Shown one piece after another: positions 1-4,779 of a DNA stretch of 6,483 nt. Origin of the DNA: JBBPZA01 sp038199375. GTDB lineage: Bacteria > Actinomycetota > Thermoleophilia > Solirubrobacterales > Solirubrobacteraceae. The first letter of the stretch is position 1; every line of letters starts with the position of its first letter. The DNA is taken from positions 1-6,483 of the forward strand of contig JBBPZA010000027.1 of NCBI GenBank assembly GCA_038199375.1, read 5' to 3'. The notes under the pieces are model-generated. The model made no database searches. It had not been told where the DNA came from and saw nothing but the letters and a program-made list of their open reading frames with translations. Made by a program: the position numbers and the translations under genes.

Positions 1-43
1 CGGTGAGTCGAGGCGGGCGGGGTCTGAGCGGCGCCCGTTGGGC

Positions 44-283
44 ATGCCGCTCGTCGCCGCGCTTGTCGGGTTCGTCCTTCCCGGGATGGGCCATGCGTTC
101 GGCGAGGCTTTCCTTCGCGGCGCGTTCTGGCTGATGAGCTGGTGGCTGGTCATCGGCGTCACCGGCGGGGGGCAGCTGAGCGCCGTCGTCTTGGGCGTCC
201 GGGCGCTCGCGGCGCTTGACGCCTTCTTCCTCACTCGGCTGCTGCTCGTTCGGCGTCGCCGGCGCCTGGGGCGCGGCCGGTAG
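44..283 (+). CDS. small two-helix membrane protein with PGxGH motif
   Basis: About 79 residues. Two hydrophobic stretches (about residues 2-13 and 25-62, the latter long enough for two passes) are followed by a very basic tail with a run of five arginines. Near the N-terminus the motif LPGMGHAFG, then RGAFW, matches the pattern PGxGHxxxGxxxRGxxW found in small bacterial membrane proteins of unknown function related to the TM2/DUF5683-like group; that link is from memory of the motif only. I chose the ATG because it puts the PG motif close to the N-terminus, as is usual in such proteins. A TTG lies two codons upstream, and the frame stays open to the left edge, so a longer 5' part outside the window is possible. 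I see no convincing ribosome binding site. The stop lies 14 bases from the convergent protease gene. Function unknown; likely in the inner membrane. Confidence 0.6.
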   Translation: MPLVAALVGFVLPGMGHAFGEAFLRGAFWLMSWWLVIGVTGGGQLSAVVLGVRALAALDAFFLTRLLLVRRRRRLGRGR

Positions 284-297
284 AGGGACCGGTTCTG

Positions 298-1272
298 TCA
301 GGACCGGCAGTGCTCGACGGGCGGCGAGGCCGTCGCCGTCCGGACGCCGGCGGCGATCGCCGCCGGCGACAACACGACGAGCGTCAACGCCAGCGTCGCC
401 ATGCCGGCGGCCAGCGCGCGACTCGCGACCCGCTGCAGCCGCCCGGGGCCGGCTGCACCTGCGTCGAGCAGCTGCCGCAGCCGCTCGCTGATCCGCCCGC
501 TTCCGGCGAGCGAGCTCACCGCGGCGTGGCCGGCCGTGGAGGGCACGGCGGCCTTGCAGATGGCGCTCGCGAGCGTGCAGGGATCCTGGCGCGCGTGCGT
601 GACCGCCCACCGGTCGGCGTCGCGCTCGAGATGGAAGACGAGCTCCTGCGCCGCGTGCGCTGTTCCCGGGACAAGGCGGCCCAGGGCGCGCGACCCGTCG
701 GCCAGCAGCGCCACGAAGCGATGACGCCGCGCGATGTGCCCGCGCTCATGGGCGAGGCCGGCCGCCAGCTCGTCGTCGTCGAGCCTTACAAGCGCGCCTG
801 CCGAGACCACGACCCGCGGCCGTCGCAGCCCCGCGGCGGCCAGCACGACCTCCTGGTCGGCCACCACGACGCTGTCACGCGGGCCGGCGCCGACCTGCGC
901 CCGTCGCAGCCAGCGGCGGACCGACCGCAACGTGCGGGTGAGGCCGTAGGCCATGGAGACGAGCGACCCGGCGAGGAACAGCCCGGGAACGATCGTCGCG
1001 ACGTCCCCGACGCGGTGGCCGTCCAGTCCCAAGTGGGTCGTGAGAACCGGAAGGACGGTGTGCCAGCACCAGTGGGTCAGCGCGTCGAAGAGCGCGGTGG
1101 TGGGGGCGTAGAGCACGATGAAGACCGCGAGGAACACGCCGGCCAGCGCGCGCAGGAGCAGGGCGGACAACCACACCGTCGAGGCAACCGCCGGGGAGGC
1201 CCGCTCGAGGCGCAGCAGGTGGGGAACGGCGATCGCCGCGCCGACGAGCGCCGCGAGCGCGACCGCGGTCAC
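298..1272 (-). CDS. M56 family membrane zinc metalloprotease (BlaR1/MecR1-like, no sensor domain)
   Basis: 324 residues. Hydrophobic segments lie at about residues 2-20, 33-57, 91-111 and 286-308. The zinc protease motif HERGH is at 175-179, inside AHERGHIARRH, and the likely third zinc ligand is E216 in HLERDAD. This is the M56 arrangement, in which the protease faces the cytoplasm and cleaves, directly or indirectly, the partner BlaI/MecI repressor. Unlike classical BlaR1/MecR1 (about 580-600 residues), the protein ends soon after the last membrane segment and has no penicillin-binding sensor domain, so the signal is unknown. The GTG start overlaps the stop of the upstream repressor gene (GTGA), and AGGGG lies 7 bases before it, which indicates translational coupling. 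The frame stays open further upstream, but that part only shadows the repressor gene. Family assignment is firm; signal and substrate are inferred from the gene pairing. Confidence 0.9.
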   Translation of the reverse strand: MTAVALAALVGAAIAVPHLLRLERASPAVASTVWLSALLLRALAGVFLAVFIVLYAPTTALFDALTHWCWHTVLPVLTTHLGLDGHRVGDVATIVPGLFLAGSLVSMAYGLTRTLRSVRRWLRRAQVGAGPRDSVVVADQEVVLAAAGLRRPRVVVSAGALVRLDDDELAAGLAHERGHIARRHRFVALLADGSRALGRLVPGTAHAAQELVFHLERDADRWAVTHARQDPCTLASAICKAAVPSTAGHAAVSSLAGSGRISERLRQLLDAGAAGPGRLQRVASRALAAGMATLALTLVVLSPAAIAAGVRTATASPPVEHCRS

Positions 1273-1676
1273 CCGCCTTCCCCTCGCCGCTGCGCGACTT
1301 CCTCGGCCAGACGCTGCACCTCGCTCAGCTCCTGCTCGTCGAGCCCGCCGATGAGCTCGGCCAGCGCGGTGTGGCGCGCGCCCGGCGTCGCCCCCGCGAG
1401 CGTGCTCTCGATGGACCGCGAGAGGTACTGCGCCTCCGAGAGCTTGGGCCGGTAGACGATCGCGTTGCCGCTCTTCTTGCGGGAGAGCAGGCCGCGCTCG
1501 GCCAGGCGGTTCAGCACGGTCTGGACCGTCGTGTAGGCGCCGCGGTAGCGGCGGGGGAGAGCGGCGCGCACCTGCTCCACGGTGCCCGCGCCCAGCCGCC
1601 ACAGCACGTCCATGACCTGAAGCTGGAGGTCGCCGCTGATGTTCGTCGAGCCCGCCACCGCGGCGGAGTATCGCAT
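1269..1676 (-). CDS. BlaI/MecI/CopY-family winged-helix repressor
   Basis: 135 residues, the normal length for the family. The N-terminal winged helix spans about residues 14-80. The recognition-helix region AYTTVQTVLNRLAERGLL (47-64) is highly characteristic of the family, and the wing follows with a basic RKK. Residues 81-130 form the helical dimerisation part. In known systems a homodimer blocks transcription at TAC...GTA dyads until the M56 partner causes its cleavage. A perfect dyad lies 25 bases upstream of this start, which implies autoregulation. There is no cysteine anywhere, so the CxC-type copper-binding tail of CopY is absent and direct copper sensing by that route is excluded. 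The ATG gives the expected N-terminal length, though the ribosome binding site is weak (only CGGA close to it). It is the first gene of a two-gene unit with the M56 protease. The regulated genes are not proven; beta-lactam control is not indicated, as no beta-lactamase is in view. Confidence 0.92.
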   Translation of the reverse strand: MRYSAAVAGSTNISGDLQLQVMDVLWRLGAGTVEQVRAALPRRYRGAYTTVQTVLNRLAERGLLSRKKSGNAIVYRPKLSEAQYLSRSIESTLAGATPGARHTALAELIGGLDEQELSEVQRLAEEVAQRRGEGG

Positions 1677-1701
1677 TCCGGCACGGACAGCGTTCGATAT
1701 T

Positions 1702-1718
1702 TCCTACGACTTGTAGGA
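1702..1718. promoter_or_regulatory. perfect 6-5-6 dyad, candidate BlaI operator (autoregulatory, divergent)
   Basis: TCCTACGACTTGTAGGA: six-base arms, perfect inverted repeats, around a five-base spacer. It lies in the divergent region, 25 bases before the repressor ATG on one side, and its last A is the first base of the small-ORF ATG on the other. The TAC...GTA core is the kind of site bound by BlaI-family repressors. The same arms recur at 3009-3025 and, with one mismatch, at 4751-4767. No convincing -35/-10 pair could be assigned in either direction. Confidence 0.7.
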
Positions 1719-1864
1719 TGGGGCTTATCTCGCCCCTGCCAAGCCACATCTATATCGGCGAGCGTCGACGATCACGGCGCCGCTCTCTCGCCATCATGCT
1801 CGCGTGCGTCCTCGCGCTGGCGGCGGGGGTCGCCTGGGTCGTGCTGGGAGTTTCGATTCTCTAG
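1718..1864 (+). CDS. small single-pass membrane peptide, 48 aa (candidate)
   Basis: The ORF runs from an ATG that overlaps the last base of the dyad operator to a TAG. Residues 1-14 are mixed and contain SPLPSHIYIG. Residues 15-23 (ERRRSRRRS) are strongly basic. Residues 24-45 form one clean hydrophobic helix containing a single Cys (C30) and a Trp (W40). This basic-then-hydrophobic order predicts a membrane anchor with the N-terminus in the cytoplasm. All 20 codons of the helix (24-43) end in G or C, against 15 of 23 before it, as expected for a real gene here. No spaced ribosome binding site exists, so translation would be leaderless or start at the internal ATG at 1796 (22 residues). It is divergent from the repressor and ends 13 bases before the convergent peptidase gene. 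I recognise no family. It could be an effector or signal peptide for the BlaI/M56 pair; that is inference. Confidence 0.45.
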   Translation: MGLISPLPSHIYIGERRRSRRRSLAIMLACVLALAAGVAWVVLGVSIL

Positions 1865-1877
1865 GCGGGACGCCGGC

Positions 1878-2918
1878 TCACGTCGACAGTGCGCGCCGGC
1901 CGAGCCGCGCCCACCACGACTCGAACTTCTCCTGCGACCAGATCTCGAAGGTGCCCCGCAGCGGGTTGACGACCTCGAGCGCACCGTCGCGTCGGATCCC
2001 CGACACCACAACCGCGTGCTCGCCGAGGTTGGCGGCGACGGGCCGACCGCCGGGCGAGCGCCATGTCTCGTAGGGCCCGTCGGTCAGTCCCACCCACGCC
2101 ATCACCGCCCGCCCGGAGCGCAGGCGACGGTAGATCGACCCGGCCGGCTCGCCGGTCAGGTCCCTCAGCCGTCGGCCCTCTCGACGCGCAAGTGCGGCTA
2201 TCGGCCGCTGGTAGACGCCGAAGCCGCCGGCCACCCCACCGCCCGCCGGCCGTCCCACGAAGCCGAGCTCGGGATCTCCCCACAGCCGACTGGGGCCGGA
2301 GCCCACAGGGTCGAGCGGTCCGCTGGCTGCAAGCTCACGCTGGAGGCGCAGCTGCCCGACCCGGCGGCCCGTCGTGGCCAGAAGGATCTCGAGCGAGGCC
2401 GTCTCGCAGTTGTTGCGCAAGGCCTGGCGGACGACCGGCGCTCGCACCGAAGCGGCGACGGCCGCCGCCGGGACGCGAACCGTTCCCCCGCGGAGACCTA
2501 GGGCGAGAGCCCGCCGTAGCGCCGGCGCCCTGCGCAGCTGATAGACGACGCGCCCGCGCCCACGTCGGACCAGGAGCTCTGCCGGGACCCGCCGTCGCAG
2601 GGCCGCCGCGAGCCGGGCAGCATCGATGCGGCCGCCCGAGGCGAACCTTCGCAGAGGGAGTCGCGCGAGCGTGACGCCACCCGGGCCGTCTAGACGGAGC
2701 ACGCCGAGCGGCTGCGCGGTTCGAGGTAGGGGCGGCGACGACGCGCCATCCGCACCCAGTGCGAGGGGAATCGCGACCGCGACGAGCAGCGCCGCCGCCA
2801 GCAGGCCTGCCGCGATGCGCCGGCGACGCTTGACGCGAGCCTCCCGGCCCGCGCCGGAGCCGCGAACGGCGGTGCGGCGCGGAGACGGCTGAGAGTCCTT
2901 GGAAGGAGCCGCCGTCAC
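1878..2918 (-). CDS. membrane-anchored C39-like cysteine peptidase (Peptidase_C39_2 / COG4990 type)
   Basis: 346 residues from the chosen GTG. A KRRRR cluster and one hydrophobic helix (about 30-55) form a signal anchor or uncleaved signal, so the catalytic part should lie outside the membrane. An Ala/Arg-rich region (about 65-160) links it to the C-terminal papain-like domain. There the catalytic Cys is probably C171 (NNCETASLE), the His H301 (GEHAVVVSG) and the third residue N318 (VNPLRG). Between them lie WGDPELGFVG (213-222), GVYQRPI (234-240), DLTG (253-256) and YETW (283-286), in the order typical of the COG4990 family. Substrates of that family are not established; a cell-wall or peptide substrate is a guess. 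The GTG has AGGA 8 bases upstream; two in-frame GTGs further up (2972 and 2966) lack a ribosome binding site. It is divergent from the methyltransferase gene. Confidence 0.8.
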   Translation of the reverse strand: MTAAPSKDSQPSPRRTAVRGSGAGREARVKRRRRIAAGLLAAALLVAVAIPLALGADGASSPPLPRTAQPLGVLRLDGPGGVTLARLPLRRFASGGRIDAARLAAALRRRVPAELLVRRGRGRVVYQLRRAPALRRALALGLRGGTVRVPAAAVAASVRAPVVRQALRNNCETASLEILLATTGRRVGQLRLQRELAASGPLDPVGSGPSRLWGDPELGFVGRPAGGGVAGGFGVYQRPIAALARREGRRLRDLTGEPAGSIYRRLRSGRAVMAWVGLTDGPYETWRSPGGRPVAANLGEHAVVVSGIRRDGALEVVNPLRGTFEIWSQEKFESWWARLGRRALST

Positions 2919-2926
2919 GTGTCTGA

Positions 2927-2932
2927 TCCTAC
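2927..2932 (-). promoter_or_regulatory. dyad half-site and ribosome binding site of the C39-like peptidase
   Basis: On the minus strand GTAGGA stands 8 bases before the peptidase GTG and supplies the AGGA ribosome binding site. This hexamer is identical to one arm of the three dyads. The matching other arm is degraded: only 3 of 6 bases agree at the right spacing. It is therefore either just a ribosome binding site or a weak operator. Confidence 0.35.
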
Positions 2933-3008
2933 AAAGCGCCAGAGACCGCTCGTTTCGCTGCTCCACGCTCACAGCAGGCGCTCGGCGGCCAGGACCGCTA
3001 CTCTGGCA

Positions 3009-3025
3009 TCCTACCGCTCGTAGGA
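3009..3025. promoter_or_regulatory. perfect 6-5-6 dyad upstream of the methyltransferase, candidate BlaI operator
   Basis: TCCTACCGCTCGTAGGA has the same six-base arms and five-base spacer as the site before the repressor gene, with a different spacer sequence. Conserved arms with a free spacer are what protein binding would produce. The right arm continues into AGGAGG, so a bound repressor would cover the ribosome binding site region. TACTCT at 2999-3004 could serve as a -10 just upstream, but no -35 was found. Confidence 0.65.
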
Positions 3026-3027
3026 GG
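3022..3027 (+). promoter_or_regulatory. ribosome binding site AGGAGG of the methyltransferase, overlapping the operator
   Basis: AGGAGG is a full Shine-Dalgarno match, 13 bases before the GTG start at 3041. That is longer than the usual 5-9 bases, but no other in-frame start lies between. Four of its six bases belong to the right arm of the dyad operator. Confidence 0.6.
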
Positions 3028-3040
3028 TACGGCTTTCCAC

Positions 3041-3784
3041 GTGGCCAAGAACTGGGACGATCACATCGTCAGCACCGAGGAGGTGGCGCGCACGCCGGGC
3101 TTCGCGGCCCTGCGCGAACGCATCCTGGAGCTCGCTCGGCCTGCGGCCGGCGAGCGCGTCGTCGACGTCGGCGCCGGTACCGGACTGCTGGCGCTGCCGC
3201 TGGCACAGGTCGTCGGCAAGGTGTGGGCGATCGACATCTCGGAGCCGATGTGCCGCTACCTCGACGCCAAGGCTGCCAGCGCCGGCCTCGAGAACGTGCG
3301 CACGGCGACGAGCTCCGCGGTGAGCCTCCCGCTGGTGGACTCAAGCGCCGACCTCGTCGTCTCCAACTATTGCCTGCACCACCTCTCGCACGCCGACAAG
3401 GCGCGCGCCCTGGCCGAGATCCAGAGGGTCCTGCGACCCGGCGGGCGACTCGTCCTCGGGGACATGATGTTCTCCCTGTCTCCCGCGGATCCACGCAGCC
3501 GGCGCCTCATGCTCGACAAGGTGCGCGGGCTGCTGACTCTGGGTCCGAGGGGACTCTTGCGGATCGTCAAGAACGCGCTGCGCGTACTCACGCGCTCGTG
3601 GGAGAAGCCCGTGTCGAGCGACTGGTGGCGTGAGGCGCTCGAGCGGGCCGGGTTCGAGCAGGTCGTCGTCGAGCCCCTCGAGCACGAGGGCGGCATAGCC
3701 TACGGCCGGCGGCGAGACGGCAGCTCCCCGCAGCTACCCTCGGCAGGCGTGCCGCTTGCCACCCACTCGGCCATCATCGGCTGA
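3041..3784 (+). CDS. class I SAM-dependent methyltransferase (Methyltransf_11 type)
   Basis: 247 residues. The Rossmann methyltransferase motifs are in order: motif I VVDVGAGTGLL (40-50) binds SAM, the acidic end of strand 2 is AIDIS (63-67), the motif near strand 4 is ADLVVSNYCLHHL (103-115), and RVLRPGGRLVLGDMM (129-143) is the usual post-I region. A helical, basic insert (about 150-190) and a C-terminal part with the AGF motif (203-205) follow. The pattern resembles UbiE/MenG-like small-molecule methyltransferases, but the substrate cannot be read from the sequence. No signal peptide; cytoplasmic. The start is GTG with AGGAGG 13 bases upstream. A perfect copy of the putative BlaI operator overlaps that ribosome binding site, so it is probably repressed together with the repressor gene. 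It is divergent from the C39-like peptidase. Detoxification of an antibiotic or lipid modification is possible, but this is inference. Confidence 0.88.
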   Translation: MAKNWDDHIVSTEEVARTPGFAALRERILELARPAAGERVVDVGAGTGLLALPLAQVVGKVWAIDISEPMCRYLDAKAASAGLENVRTATSSAVSLPLVDSSADLVVSNYCLHHLSHADKARALAEIQRVLRPGGRLVLGDMMFSLSPADPRSRRLMLDKVRGLLTLGPRGLLRIVKNALRVLTRSWEKPVSSDWWREALERAGFEQVVVEPLEHEGGIAYGRRRDGSSPQLPSAGVPLATHSAIIG

Positions 3785-3895
3785 AGTCCGCTTGGATGGC
3801 CCGTCTGTCGCGCGGCGCGGGGCTGCTCGTCGCGCCAGCGCGATCGCCGCGCTCGGAGCGTGCAGGGAGAGCGAGCCTCCGACCAAGGTCTTCCC

Positions 3896-3910
3896 GCCCG
3901 GGGGCCGGGC
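3896..3910. terminator. GC-rich hairpin in the convergent gap, possible bidirectional terminator
   Basis: GCCCGG-GGG-CCGGGC is a perfect six-pair stem with a three-base loop. It lies in the 192-base gap between the convergent methyltransferase and DUF305 genes, where a terminator is expected. No T-run follows on either strand, as is common in high-GC actinobacteria. I see no gene in the rest of the gap (3785-3976). Confidence 0.3.
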
Positions 3911-3976
3911 GCCGGCCTCGCCCTACGCGGCGCGGAGGACCCCGGCCGGCCGCGAGCCGGTCGGCGCCCCTATCGC

Positions 3977-4606
3977 TCAGGCCGTGGGGACGCCGCCCGC
4001 GGGGGAGGGCTGCCCGAACCAGCTCGTGCGCCAGCGGTTCATCTCCTCGATCTCCTTCGACTGCGCGGTGACGATGGCCTGGGCCAGGCCGCGGATCTCG
4101 GGATCCTTGGTTGAGGCGAGCACGACTCGCGCCATGCGGATCGCGCCCTGGTGGTGGGGGATCATCATGTCGATGAACTCGCGATCGAAGGGCTTGGCGC
4201 CCATCATCGCCTGCATCTCCTTGTCGGTCATCGCCATCCCAGCCTGCTCGGCGGTGAGACCGAGGTCGTCGTGGGCCATCTCGTTGGGCTTGAGCGCGGC
4301 GCCCGCGAAGAGCCGGCTGTAGATCGCGTTCATCTTCTCGATCTCGCCGCCCTGTGACTTGACGATCGAGGTCGCGAGCTGCTTGACCTCGGGCTTGGTC
4401 GCCATCTGCTGGGCCATTTCGCCCATCTCGATCGCCATCATGTGATGGGGCACCATGCCCTGGAGGAAGGCCTGGTCCTTCGGAGTGCCCGATGGCTTGG
4501 AGGCGGTCTTCTCGTCGTCGCCGCAGGCAGAGACGACGACGGTGGCCGCCGCGAACGCGCCGACGAGGGCCAGCAGCGCCGGCAGGCGCGTGCGTGTGAT
4601 GGTCAT
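3977..4606 (-). CDS. DUF305 lipoprotein, Met/His-rich, probable copper binding
   Basis: 209 residues. An N-terminal signal ends in the lipobox VSAC with the lipidated Cys at 28, so the mature protein is anchored outside the cytoplasmic membrane. Two similar halves follow: F-x-x-x-M-[VI]-P-H-H at about 47-55 and again at 144-152, each followed by a helix and then EIE-[KE]-MN (88-93 and 185-190). This is the four-helix, ferritin-like DUF305 fold. Methionines are very frequent and flank the HH pairs (M51, M56, M57, M61, M64, M68; M147, M148, M158). Some DUF305 proteins, such as CopM of cyanobacteria, bind copper outside the cytoplasm, which fits the Cu+ ATPase gene directly upstream. AAGGAG lies 9 bases before the ATG. 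A dyad operator and a -10 hexamer lie upstream, so it can be transcribed separately from the ATPase. Family is firm; the metal is inferred. Confidence 0.9.
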   Translation of the reverse strand: MTITRTRLPALLALVGAFAAATVVVSACGDDEKTASKPSGTPKDQAFLQGMVPHHMMAIEMGEMAQQMATKPEVKQLATSIVKSQGGEIEKMNAIYSRLFAGAALKPNEMAHDDLGLTAEQAGMAMTDKEMQAMMGAKPFDREFIDMMIPHHQGAIRMARVVLASTKDPEIRGLAQAIVTAQSKEIEEMNRWRTSWFGQPSPAGGVPTA

Positions 4607-4734
4607 GTGGTTCTTCTCCTTGGTTGGTCGTCGGACAGCGTTGGAACGTGGTCGACGCCGGGTGGCCGCGGCGGTGCGGGGGGCCCTTTCCCGAGCGCGT
4701 AAACCATGTCGCTACGCGGGGCCGTCAAGCACGG

Positions 4735-4740
4735 ATCATA
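4735..4740 (-). promoter_or_regulatory. -10 hexamer of a likely promoter for the DUF305 gene
   Basis: On the minus strand TATGAT matches TATAAT at 5 of 6 bases, which stands out in such GC-rich DNA. An 18-base spacer upstream puts TACACT (3 of 6 matches to TTGACA) in the -35 place, and this lies inside the dyad at 4751-4767. Such a promoter would give a leader of roughly 120 bases before the DUF305 ATG. A repressor on the dyad would cover the -35 region. Confidence 0.45.
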
Positions 4741-4750
4741 GGGAGCGGTC

Positions 4751-4767
4751 TCCCACCCAGTGTAGGA
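4751..4767. promoter_or_regulatory. near-perfect 6-5-6 dyad between ATPase and DUF305 genes, candidate BlaI operator
   Basis: TCCCACCCAGTGTAGGA matches the TCCTAC-N5-GTAGGA pattern with one change (T to C in the left arm). It starts 12 bases after the ATPase stop and lies just upstream of the -10 hexamer TATGAT on the minus strand. Its left end overlaps a small hairpin, GGGAG-CGGT-CTCCC at 4741-4754, which could be a weak terminator for the ATPase gene but has no T-run. Confidence 0.55.
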
Positions 4768-4779
4768 TTCGCGCCGTGG

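Noticed and set aside
1720..1736. Hairpin GGGGC-7-GCCCC next to the first dyad
   Set aside because: Only five pairs with a seven-base loop and no T-run; easily found by chance at this GC content, so not called a terminator or switch.
1273..1749. N-terminal extension of the M56 protease frame up to 1749
   Set aside because: It runs antisense-free but out of frame through the complete BlaI-family gene, its translation is low-complexity Arg/Ala/Gly, and the GTG at 1272 with AGGGG upstream explains the start.
1371..2674. Long open frames on the plus strand across the repressor and peptidase genes
   Set aside because: They are shadows of the minus-strand genes in GC-rich DNA; translations are Arg/Pro/Ala-rich with no motif, while the minus strand shows clear domains.
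2686..2697. Perfect 12-base palindrome CCGTCTAGACGG
   Set aside because: It lies inside the C39-like peptidase coding region, has no spacer or relation to the shared dyad, and occurs once.
3756..4322. Plus-strand frame across the convergent gap and the DUF305 gene
   Set aside because: Starts inside the methyltransferase gene, continues antisense to DUF305, and shows no family motif; the gap part has no ribosome binding site or plausible start.
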